Shown piece after piece: positions 16,754 through 24,596 of a stretch of DNA of 64,000 nucleotides. A program made the position numbers and the translations under genes. Each line of letters opens with the position of its first letter. Position 1 is the first letter of the stretch. The notes beneath the pieces are model-generated. The model was given only the letters and a program-made list of their open reading frames with translations. It was not told where the DNA came from and did no database searches. Origin of the DNA: an uncultured Verrucomicrobia subdivision 3 bacterium (GTDB taxonomy: Bacteria; Verrucomicrobiota; Verrucomicrobiia; Limisphaerales; UBA11358); contig CAIOIC010000089.1 in assembly GCA_903858275.1 (NCBI GenBank), forward strand, positions 1-64,000, written 5' to 3'.

Positions 16754-19054
16754 ATGCTGAAAACAATCTGTTCACCGGGTTTGTTCCCTACGCATTACGC
16801 TTTCATCACCAGCGTCCGATGCTTGATAAGTCTGGCCGGCTTTGCGGTTTCGGCATTTACTGCTGAACCGATTCCGCCACTGCCGGTTACCCCGCCGGCT
16901 GGGCATCCTCGTTTGTTCGTGCGGTCAAACGATGTGGCTGGCTTGAAGGCGCGGATGATCGATCCTATTTTTGGAAAAGCGTGGCGGCAAGTGCTGGTCC
17001 ACAGCACCAGCACATTTGATGGGACGCTGGCATCCACTCCGGCCAATTATGTCCCTCGCATTCATGACGTGGGCGAAGCCTGCGCTTTGCGTTTCCTTCT
17101 TGAAGGAGATGTCGCCCAAGGGAAAAAAGCCATTGCCATAATGCGCAAAGTCCTGCCGAGCGTTACCTATCCCAACGAACAGGACATTACCCGGGCCAAA
17201 GGAGCGACCATCCTCACCGCGGCCATCGTCTATGACTGGTGCTATCCGCTGCTTTCACCGATGGATCGCGTGTTATTCATCACCCACATGAAGCGCATCG
17301 CCAAACTCACCGAGATCGGCTACCCACCGGTGAAAGGTGGCGCAATCACCGGCCACAGCGGCGAAGCCCAGCTCATGCGCGACCAGCTGGGTGCCAGCAT
17401 CGCCATCTATGACGAAGATCGGGAGATGTATCAGTTCGCCGCCCGCCGATTCTTCGCCGAGTTCGTTCCGGCGCGAAACTTCTGGTATCCGGGAAACTGG
17501 CACCATCAGGGCAGCAGCTATGGACCGTATCGTTTTCAATGGGAAATGTTCGCCTCTTGGATTTTTAAACGCATGTCAGGTGTGGATGTCTTTAACCCTG
17601 ATCAAGGGCAGGTTCCCTATGCCTGGGTCTATGCTCAGCGCCCGGATGGCGTTCTCATGGCCGATGGCGATTGTAGCAGCATTCTCAAACGCAACACCAA
17701 GCCGGCTTCTCCAAACATTTCGATGTTTTTGGCCGCGAACTATTATCATGATAAAGTTCTCAATGGCGTGGTCATGCAGCAAAACCGGATTAAGGATTCA
17801 CTGTCGGGTTCCATCTGGTATTTCCTGTTCGCTGATCCGGGATTGGGCGATAAACCGGTTTCTTCCCTGCCGCTGTCCCGCTACTTTCCTGATCCTGCCG
17901 GGCGTTTGGTTGCTCGCACCGGTTGGGGTGAAGGCCCCACCGCTCCGGTGGCAATGGCCGAGATGAAAATTTCGCCCTGGATGTTCAACAACCACCAGCA
18001 TCTCGATGCTGGCAGCTTCCAGATATGGTATAAGGGCTCGCTCGCCTGCGATTCAGGGGTCTACGATCGCTATGGCTCCGACCACGACTACAACTACAAC
18101 AAGCGCACGATCGCCCACAACACCCTTACCATCTTCGACCCCACTGAAGTTTTCAATCGCGGCAAGGCAGCGCCTGTGGCCAATGATGGCGGCCAGCGCT
18201 GGCCAGCCCAATCCATCGAACCCGCCACCCTCACCATCTTAAAGGAACAGGGACATGAAGTTGGCCGCGTCTTGGCCCATGCCATCGGTCCTGATCCGGT
18301 CAAGCCGCTGTTCAGCCATCTAGCCGGTGAGCTTACCGGAGCTTATTCCAAGAAAGTAGAACGCTTCATCCGCTCCTTCGTATTCTTGAATCTGGATGAC
18401 GCAAAGCATCCTGCGGCATTGATTGTTTACGATCGGGTGCGTTCCGCGAACCCATCGTTCAAAAAAACCTGGTTGCTGCACTGCCCAGACCAACCGACCT
18501 TGGCTGAGTCTGGCTTTACGGTGCATGGCACCTGGGGCGGACGCATGGACGCCAGCATGATTCTGCCCACCAAGGGTGATGTCCGATTGGAAACCCTCGG
18601 CGGTGTTGGCAATGAATTTAAAGTCAACGGAACGAACTATCCAACGGCCTCCACCAAAGGTGCCGGTCCCGAATACGAAAATTGTGGTTGGCGCATTGAG
18701 TTGTCACCCAAAACCCAGCGGAACGATGACCGCTTTCTGGTCGTCATGCAAATGATGGACGACGGGGCTTCCGCCGCACCATTACCGCTGACTCGCATGG
18801 AAGGCGAAGGCTGGACTGGCGTGGTGATCGCTAATCGCGCCGTCATCTTCCCCAAAAGTTACATTGATCTCAACCAGGTGAGCTTCCGCTTGGCCGCGCC
18901 CGCCCATTGTCTCGTCACCGGGGCGGCCGTCGGCAGCTGGAGCATCCGTTGCGGCGGGACCATCCAAACCGTGACGGTCACCGATACCGGCCGGGTCCTC
19001 GAGTTCACCGCTCCTGCTGGTGTGGTTGAAGTGGCGAAAACCACTTCGCCATAA
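16754..19054 (+). CDS. Heparinase II/III family polysaccharide lyase (PL21-like)
   Basis: A 766-residue secreted protein that resembles heparinase II-type lyases, which cleave uronic-acid glycosaminoglycans by beta-elimination. The N-terminus has a hydrophobic signal (LISLAGFAVSAFTAE ends near 37). Next come an (alpha/alpha)-barrel region with WHHQGSSYGPYRF around residue 255, the hallmark heparinase II/III segment FNNHQHLDAGSFQIWYKG around 415 (candidate catalytic His), and a beta-sandwich C-terminal half. The total is close to the 772 residues of Pedobacter heparinase II, hence the PL21 suggestion; a PL12, PL15 or other specificity is not excluded. No SusC/SusD genes are near. It starts at ATG 16754. 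Confidence 0.85.
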   Translation: MLKTICSPGLFPTHYAFITSVRCLISLAGFAVSAFTAEPIPPLPVTPPAGHPRLFVRSNDVAGLKARMIDPIFGKAWRQVLVHSTSTFDGTLASTPANYVPRIHDVGEACALRFLLEGDVAQGKKAIAIMRKVLPSVTYPNEQDITRAKGATILTAAIVYDWCYPLLSPMDRVLFITHMKRIAKLTEIGYPPVKGGAITGHSGEAQLMRDQLGASIAIYDEDREMYQFAARRFFAEFVPARNFWYPGNWHHQGSSYGPYRFQWEMFASWIFKRMSGVDVFNPDQGQVPYAWVYAQRPDGVLMADGDCSSILKRNTKPASPNISMFLAANYYHDKVLNGVVMQQNRIKDSLSGSIWYFLFADPGLGDKPVSSLPLSRYFPDPAGRLVARTGWGEGPTAPVAMAEMKISPWMFNNHQHLDAGSFQIWYKGSLACDSGVYDRYGSDHDYNYNKRTIAHNTLTIFDPTEVFNRGKAAPVANDGGQRWPAQSIEPATLTILKEQGHEVGRVLAHAIGPDPVKPLFSHLAGELTGAYSKKVERFIRSFVFLNLDDAKHPAALIVYDRVRSANPSFKKTWLLHCPDQPTLAESGFTVHGTWGGRMDASMILPTKGDVRLETLGGVGNEFKVNGTNYPTASTKGAGPEYENCGWRIELSPKTQRNDDRFLVVMQMMDDGASAAPLPLTRMEGEGWTGVVIANRAVIFPKSYIDLNQVSFRLAAPAHCLVTGAAVGSWSIRCGGTIQTVTVTDTGRVLEFTAPAGVVEVAKTTSP

Positions 19055-19304
19055 ACTAAACTGCCATTTCCCCTGCGCATATCGCGGTAAAATGCGTTCA
19101 GAACGTAAAGCCACCAATAGGCTGTGATTTTATCCGTTCGAACCAACGCTGGGATAGGGCGAGATTATTCCCATGGTTTGAATGTCCCGCTGCTGAATTA
19201 TCCAATCCGGTTGCCGTTGCAAATGCGGTTTCTGACTAAAGCCGAGGCGCGGCAACAAGTGCGCGGTTGATTCGCTGCGCGGAAAAAGATTATCCTGTTC
19301 CTTT

Positions 19305-19640
19305 ATGAGCAAACCTGCCGCCTGCCCGATGTGCGAAATGACTGAGATTCTGGAACACGCCGAACGCTACGAATGCGTCACTTGCGGCCATGAATGGGAA
19401 CGCACGCCCGAACCCGAAGCTGCCGACGGACCGCGCGTCGTCAAAGACGCCCACGGCAATGTGCTCGCCGACGGCGATTGCGTCATTCTCATCAAGGATT
19501 TAAAACTTGGCGGCTCGTCAGTGCTCAAAGGCGGCTCGAAATCCAAACCCATCCGGCTCGTGGATGGCGACCATGAAATCTCCTGCAAGGTGGACGGCAT
19601 CGCCGTCGGCCTGAAAGCCTGCTTCGTGAAAAAGGCGTGA
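19305..19640 (+). CDS. PhnA/YjdM-like zinc-ribbon protein
   Basis: A 111-residue protein of the PhnA (YjdM) family. The N-terminal zinc ribbon has the pairs CPMC (residue 7) and CVTC (residue 25). The C-terminal PhnA domain contains VKDAHGNVLADGDCVILIKDLKLGGSS and VLKGGSKSKPIRLVDGDHEI. Despite the historical name there is no phosphonate pathway here, and the E. coli member is not required for phosphonate use; the function is unknown. A 250-base gap upstream shows no recognisable gene. Confidence 0.93.
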   Translation: MSKPAACPMCEMTEILEHAERYECVTCGHEWERTPEPEAADGPRVVKDAHGNVLADGDCVILIKDLKLGGSSVLKGGSKSKPIRLVDGDHEISCKVDGIAVGLKACFVKKA

Positions 19641-19702
19641 AGCACGCCTCCCTGACTCCGTCGCAAGTTTGACACGATTCAATTCCGGTCTATTTTCGTC
19701 CC

Positions 19703-21727
19703 GTGTTTGAACTCGTCTCCGATTACGCGCCCGCCGGCGACCAGCCGCAGGCCATCGAAAATCTGACCGCCGGCATTCTCGCCGGCGCGAAGCATCAGAC
19801 ACTGCTCGGCGTCACCGGTTCGGGAAAAACTTTCACGGTGGCGAACGTCATCAAAAATGTGGACAAACCCACGCTCGTCATCTCGCACAACAAGACGCTG
19901 GCTGCGCAGCTTTACGCCGAGTTCAAAAGTTTTTTTCCTAACAACGCCGTCGAATACTTCGTCAGCTATTTCGATTTTTACCAACCCGAAGCCTACATCC
20001 CGCGCACCGACACGTTCATCGAAAAAGATTCCAGCGTGAACGACGACATCGAGCGCCTGCGGCTCTCCACGATGGCCTCGCTCTTCACGCGGCGCGATGT
20101 CATCGTCGTCGCCAGCGTGTCGTGCATCTACGGCATTGGCAGCAAAGAGGATTACGCCGCGCTGGTGATTCCCGTGCGCGTCGGCCTGAAGTTGTCGCGG
20201 GAACAATTCCTCTCGCGCATGGTGGATTTGCAATATTCGCGCAACGACATCGCCTTTGAACGCGGTAATTTCCGAGTGCGCGGCGACACGGTGGAAGTCT
20301 GGCCCGCCGGGCGCGAAGACGGCCTGCGCCTGGAATTCTTTGGTGAAGAAATCGAAAAGCTCACCCGCTTCGAGCCTTTGACGGGAAACAAAATCGAGTC
20401 ACTGCAATCGAATATGATTTTCCCGGCGAAACAGTTCGTGACGACCGGCGAAAAGATGAAGAGCGCCATCCTCGCCATTCGCGAGGAGCTCGGCACGCGC
20501 ATTGCCGAGTTCGAGCGCGATGGCAAATTGCTCGAAGCCCAGCGCATCAAGATGCGCACCGAGTTTGATCTGGAGATGATGGAGGAAATGGGCTTTTGCT
20601 CCGGCATCGAAAACTATTCCCGCCACATTGCCAACCGCCCACCCAGTTCGCGGCCGACGACGCTGTTTGATTTTTTCCCGAACGATTACCTACTGGTGAT
20701 CGACGAATCACACGTCACAGTTCCCCAGATTGGCGGGATGTATGAAGGCGACAAGTCCCGCAAAACGGTTCTCGTAGATCACGGTTTCCGCCTGCCGAGC
20801 GCGCTGGATAACCGGCCGGTGAACTTTTTGGAATTTCAAGGAATGCAGAACCAGACAATCTACGCCAGCGCCACACCGGCACCGCGCGAAATCAGCTGGT
20901 CGCAAGGCAGGGTAGTTGAATTGGTCGTGCGTCCGACCGGCTTGATTGACCCCAAAGTCACCATCAAGCCGCTCAAAGGTCAGATTGATGATTTGATGGA
21001 GGAAACCCGCAAGCGCAGCGACAAGAAGGAACGCACGCTCGTCACGACGCTCACCAAGCGCACCGCCGAGGAACTAACCGATTACCTGCGCGATATCGGC
21101 ATTCGCGTGCAATATCTCCACAGTGACATTGACGCGATTGAACGGGTTGAGATTCTCCGCTCCCTCCGCAAAGGCGAGTTCGATGTGCTGATTGGCATCA
21201 ACCTGCTGCGCGAGGGTCTGGATTTGCCGGAGGTTTCGCTCGTGGCGATTCTTGATGCGGACAAGGAAGGTTTTCTGCGCAGCGAAACCAGCTTGATTCA
21301 GACCGCCGGACGCGCGGCGCGGCACTTGAACGGCGAGGTTATTCTTTACGCCGATGTGATGACGCAGAGCATCCAGAAATTTCTCGCCGTCACCGAGAAA
21401 CGACGTGCGCGGCAGATGGCATACAACACCGAGCACAACATCACACCCCGCAGTGTCAGCCGCGCGGTGGAGGAAAGCTTGGCCGTGCAGGAAGATCAGC
21501 ATGCCGCTGCCGCCGGCCTTTTGCGCGAGACCACGACCGACTTGGATGTGACCGAAACCATCCGGGAACTCGAAGACGAAATGCTTACAGCGGCGGAGAA
21601 TTTACAGTTTGAAAAAGCCGCGCTGCTCCGCGACCAGATTAGGGAATTGAAACACCTGATTGCGGGCGGCAAACCAGCATCCCAGCCTAAGCCGGCAAGC
21701 TATCGCAAAATTAAACGGCGGAGATAG
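19703..21727 (+). CDS. uvrB: Excinuclease ABC subunit B
   Basis: The 674-residue UvrB of nucleotide excision repair, which is loaded by UvrA, verifies the lesion and recruits UvrC. Walker A is GVTGSGKTFT (residues 35-44). The beta-hairpin region YFVSYFDFYQPEAYIP and the helicase motifs (VIDESHVTVPQ, LIGINLLREGLDLPEVSLVAILDADKEGFLRS, QTAGRAARHLNGEVI) are intact. The C-terminal UVR motif is IRELEDEMLTAAENLQFEKA. The start is GTG 19703 (MFELVSDYAPAGDQPQA). It ends convergent with the SMP-30 gene, one base away. Confidence 0.98.
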   Translation: MFELVSDYAPAGDQPQAIENLTAGILAGAKHQTLLGVTGSGKTFTVANVIKNVDKPTLVISHNKTLAAQLYAEFKSFFPNNAVEYFVSYFDFYQPEAYIPRTDTFIEKDSSVNDDIERLRLSTMASLFTRRDVIVVASVSCIYGIGSKEDYAALVIPVRVGLKLSREQFLSRMVDLQYSRNDIAFERGNFRVRGDTVEVWPAGREDGLRLEFFGEEIEKLTRFEPLTGNKIESLQSNMIFPAKQFVTTGEKMKSAILAIREELGTRIAEFERDGKLLEAQRIKMRTEFDLEMMEEMGFCSGIENYSRHIANRPPSSRPTTLFDFFPNDYLLVIDESHVTVPQIGGMYEGDKSRKTVLVDHGFRLPSALDNRPVNFLEFQGMQNQTIYASATPAPREISWSQGRVVELVVRPTGLIDPKVTIKPLKGQIDDLMEETRKRSDKKERTLVTTLTKRTAEELTDYLRDIGIRVQYLHSDIDAIERVEILRSLRKGEFDVLIGINLLREGLDLPEVSLVAILDADKEGFLRSETSLIQTAGRAARHLNGEVILYADVMTQSIQKFLAVTEKRRARQMAYNTEHNITPRSVSRAVEESLAVQEDQHAAAAGLLRETTTDLDVTETIRELEDEMLTAAENLQFEKAALLRDQIRELKHLIAGGKPASQPKPASYRKIKRRR

Positions 21728-21728
21728 T

Positions 21729-22628
21729 TTATTTCGCCGCGTTGGCACCTTTCACGCGCAGGCGGATGGAGTAAAAAGATTCGCTGGCGGTAATGAAAAG
21801 CGTCTGGTGATCCGCGCCGCCAAAGCTGACATTGGCCGACCATTTTTCCGGCACATCAATATGGTCGATTTGGTTCCCTGTTGAATTAATTACCGTCACG
21901 CCATTGGTCCGACCGGTGGCGCAAAGATACAGATTACCTTCCACGTCAATCGTCATCCCGTCGGAACCCTTTGCGCAAAAGAGCGCTTTGTTCGTCAGCG
22001 AGCCGTCCGGCAAAATGCGGTATCGCCAGGTCTGATTGGCATGGATGTCGGTGACATAAAGAATTTTTCCGTCAGGCGTGCCGGTGATGCCGTTGGGCTT
22101 TTTGAAATCGTCAATCACTGGCCGCAGAGTCTGCCGGTCAGCGGAAAGAAAATAAACCTTCGCGCCGGAAACGCGTGGGGTGTTAGTGTCTCCCCAACTG
22201 CGCTTGTAAAACGGGTCAGTGAAATACAGCGAGCCATCCGGCGCAATCCAGACATCGTTCGGCCCGTTGAAACTTTTGCCGTTTAAATTCGTGGTCAGCA
22301 ACGTCACCGTTTTGTCCGGCGCAATGGACCAAAGTTCGTTTTTGGCCTCGGCACAGGCAATGAGGTTTCCTCGCACATCGAACATCAAGCCATTGGCACG
22401 ACCCGCTGGCTGCATAAACGTGGAGAGCTTCCCGTCAATGCTCCACTTGAGGATACGGTCATTCGGCTGGTCGGTGAAAAACAGATTGCCGTGCACATCA
22501 CACGTCGGCCCCTCGGTGAATTTGAAGCCGTCAGCCAGCTTTTCGAGCCGGGCATCCGGCGCGATAATCCCGGAAGCAAAGCCCTGGCAAACACCGGCCA
22601 GCAAAATGACTAACCCTATCTTTTTCAT
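21729..22628 (-). CDS. Exported SMP-30/gluconolactonase-like protein
   Basis: A 299-residue six-bladed beta-propeller of the SMP-30/gluconolactonase/LRE-like family, which hydrolyses sugar lactones. A signal peptide (KKIGLVILLAGVCQGFA) precedes the mature part. Metal-site segments are EGPTCDVHGNLFFTDQP (Glu near 37), NGPNDVWIAPDGSLYFTDP, GKSFNG and GSDGMTIDVEGNLYL. ATG 22628 is chosen because it gives a proper signal peptide; the frame is open further upstream to 22736. Its sugar lactone is unknown; export suggests work on extracellular or periplasmic sugars. Confidence 0.92.
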   Translation of the reverse strand: MKKIGLVILLAGVCQGFASGIIAPDARLEKLADGFKFTEGPTCDVHGNLFFTDQPNDRILKWSIDGKLSTFMQPAGRANGLMFDVRGNLIACAEAKNELWSIAPDKTVTLLTTNLNGKSFNGPNDVWIAPDGSLYFTDPFYKRSWGDTNTPRVSGAKVYFLSADRQTLRPVIDDFKKPNGITGTPDGKILYVTDIHANQTWRYRILPDGSLTNKALFCAKGSDGMTIDVEGNLYLCATGRTNGVTVINSTGNQIDHIDVPEKWSANVSFGGADHQTLFITASESFYSIRLRVKGANAAK

Positions 22629-22726
22629 GGCGCGACAAAAATCTGACGCAGAAGCCGGCCTAAATCCACAAAATTCGCGCCTTGTTTTTAACCCTCTAGT
22701 CACGCATCTTGCAGCCGTTTTCAGCA

Positions 22727-23173
22727 ATGAATCCACAAGTCCAAAAATCAGTGCGCTTCTTGCAAAGCTGGATTATCAACACTGTCGCGGTGTTGCTGAC
22801 GGTCATCATTTTGCGCAACCATATCAGCTACGGCGATAAGTTGGGAAACCTACTCGTCGCCTCATTTTTGCTAGGTATCCTCAATGCTTTTGTTCGCCCC
22901 ATTCTCCTGCTCATCGCGCTGCCGCTGCTGATATTCACGCTTGGCCTGTTCACTCTGGTCATAAATGCGCTGTTGCTGTGCCTGCTACAAGTGCTGTTAC
23001 CGTTTTTTAAGGTAGACAGTTTCGGCTACGCCTTTCTTGGCGCGCTTATCATCAGCGTGATTTCCGTGGCGCTGAACGTTATTACCGGCACCGCCCGCGT
23101 CTCTGTGAAACGCCGTCCGCCGGAACCGCCAAAGAATTCCGGCGGCGGCAACGGCCCGGTCATTGACGTTTAA
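22727..23173 (+). CDS. Phage_holin_4_2/YvlD-family membrane protein
   Basis: A 148-residue integral membrane protein with four hydrophobic segments: WIINTVAVLLTVIIL, LLVASFLLGILNAF, PILLLIALPLLIFTLGLFTLV and FLGALIISVISVALNVI. The short Pro/Arg-rich tail is RRPPEPPKNSGGG. This is the YvlD / holin 4 superfamily III pattern. These proteins are chromosomal and widespread, so a lysis role is not implied. ATG 22727 is preferred to the TTG at 22709. Its stop overlaps the stop of trmB on the other strand. Confidence 0.85.
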   Translation: MNPQVQKSVRFLQSWIINTVAVLLTVIILRNHISYGDKLGNLLVASFLLGILNAFVRPILLLIALPLLIFTLGLFTLVINALLLCLLQVLLPFFKVDSFGYAFLGALIISVISVALNVITGTARVSVKRRPPEPPKNSGGGNGPVIDV

Positions 23174-23775
23174 AGAAGCTGGTAAGCCGCCCGCAAAGTT
23201 GGAATCCCCCGTGCATTAAATTCCCCCTCGAAGTCGGTAGTGATTTCTACCAGTGCTGGCAGTGTTTCTGTTTTTCCAAAGAAATTCACACCGGCAAAAA
23301 CCTCCGTCATCTGCTGAAAATAATCAACATCGTCGGTCCGCAAAAACACCGTGCCGCCCGGTGCCAACACCGTGCGGGCCAGCGCCGGAAAGGCTTCGTT
23401 GATGAGCCGGTGACGGCGATGCTTCTTCTTCGGCCACGGATCAGGGAAATAAATATGCAACGCCGTCGCCGTTTGCGGCGGCAACAGATATTGCAGGAAG
23501 TAAGCCGATTCGATGCGAACACCGCGCGTGTTTTCCAATCCGATGCGGCGGCCTTTTTTGTCGAGTTTCTGTAGCCGCCCAAGCAGCCGCTCTACACCGA
23601 TAAAATTTCTTTCCGGATTCTGCCGGGCATATTCCACGAGAAAGGATGCATCGCCACAACCAAGCTCCACTTCAAGCGGCTGCGGTTTGGCGAAAAGCTC
23701 ACCTAAATCAATCAGTTCGAGAATGGAACGCAATTCCACCATCAAGCTTGGCGACAAATTTATCTTTTCAGACAT
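23170..23775 (-). CDS. trmB: tRNA (guanine-N7)-methyltransferase
   Basis: A 201-residue class I methyltransferase that forms m7G46 in the variable loop of tRNA. The SAM motif is VELGCGDASFLVEYA (about 35-49). FIGVERLLGRLQKL follows, and the signature FPDPWPKKKHRRHRL is at about 111-125, with the final LRTDDVDYFQQM. Length and motifs are normal. It starts at ATG 23775. Its last codon overlaps the convergent holin-family gene. Confidence 0.96.
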   Translation of the reverse strand: MSEKINLSPSLMVELRSILELIDLGELFAKPQPLEVELGCGDASFLVEYARQNPERNFIGVERLLGRLQKLDKKGRRIGLENTRGVRIESAYFLQYLLPPQTATALHIYFPDPWPKKKHRRHRLINEAFPALARTVLAPGGTVFLRTDDVDYFQQMTEVFAGVNFFGKTETLPALVEITTDFEGEFNARGIPTLRAAYQLL

Positions 23776-23847
23776 CGTGGAAGTGAATGGCTTTCGCTCA
23801 ACCTTGGCAAGTTTCGACTTGGAAAATGAAGCGCTAGGTCGCTGCCT

Positions 23848-24477
23848 TCAAATCAGCTGCTTCAGAACGGCGGCAAGCTGTTCCGCAGCGAACTTGGTCC
23901 GCTTTTGCAATTTCATCAGCGCACCAATTTTCCCCGGCGATTTGGCTATGGCCCACGCCAACTTGCCGAAATCCAGATTCTTGTCCGGCTTGGCAAGCGC
24001 GTTGAAATCCAGCGGCAAATCCTCATGCGCCGTGTCGGAAACCACACGCACCGTGACGCAGGGGATATTTTTCTCCGCGCAAACCGCGTGGATAGCCGCC
24101 GATTCCATCTCCACCACATCCGCGCCGGTATCGAGACACAATTTCCACTTTTCCATCGCCGTAATGGCGATGCGGTCGGCGCAGAAAAACTTTGCCGGCG
24201 TCGCGCCAGCGGCGGCAAGGCGGGCGGATATTTGCGGTTTACTGGTTGCCGTATCAAACACCACTTCGCCGAGTTGATAATCTGGATTCAGGCCACCGGC
24301 GAAACCGCAAGTTAAGACCTGTTCCGGTGAGCAATTGGAAAGAAAACTGCGGAGGGACTTTTCCGCATTCTGCCGCCCAATGCCAACGATGAGCGTAACA
24401 ACCCCCGGATGACCCGCGGCAATCTTGTGAAACGGCGCGGCCTCTTCTTTCAGGGCAAAGCAAATCAGAATGGACAT
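23848..24477 (-). CDS. MTA/SAH nucleosidase-like phosphorylase family protein
   Basis: A 209-residue member of the purine nucleoside phosphorylase/MTAN superfamily (PNP_UDP_1). Features are an N-terminal strand MSILICFALKEEAAPF, the glycine loop LIVGIGRQNAEKSL, the FAGGLNPDYQLGEVVF segment and the VEMESAAIHAVC motif whose Glu contacts the ribose. The conserved catalytic Asp could be that in RVVSDTAHEDLP. It probably hydrolyses the N-glycosidic bond of a nucleoside such as methylthioadenosine or futalosine; which one is undecided. A truncated relative of its first 41 residues lies at 31540-31671. Confidence 0.85.
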   Translation of the reverse strand: MSILICFALKEEAAPFHKIAAGHPGVVTLIVGIGRQNAEKSLRSFLSNCSPEQVLTCGFAGGLNPDYQLGEVVFDTATSKPQISARLAAAGATPAKFFCADRIAITAMEKWKLCLDTGADVVEMESAAIHAVCAEKNIPCVTVRVVSDTAHEDLPLDFNALAKPDKNLDFGKLAWAIAKSPGKIGALMKLQKRTKFAAEQLAAVLKQLI

Positions 24478-24596
24478 TTTTTTCTTTCCACTAACGTTTC
24501 AAGGCTGGGCAAAAAGTGCAACAAAACAATTTAGATTTTCCGCGATTAAAACACCTGTGCCGCAGGTCAGATAGACAAGTCACTTTCAAAGCAGGT

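Noticed and set aside
19055-19304. A 60-codon minus-strand frame and an otherwise empty 250-base gap before the PhnA-like gene
   Set aside because: The peptide (QKPHLQRQPDWIIQQRDIQ) matches nothing I know and has no ribosome-binding site; no hairpin or promoter stands out.
22727-23173. Holin-family protein as evidence of a prophage
   Set aside because: The YvlD/holin 4_2 family is common on chromosomes, and no phage structural, integrase or lysin genes are near.
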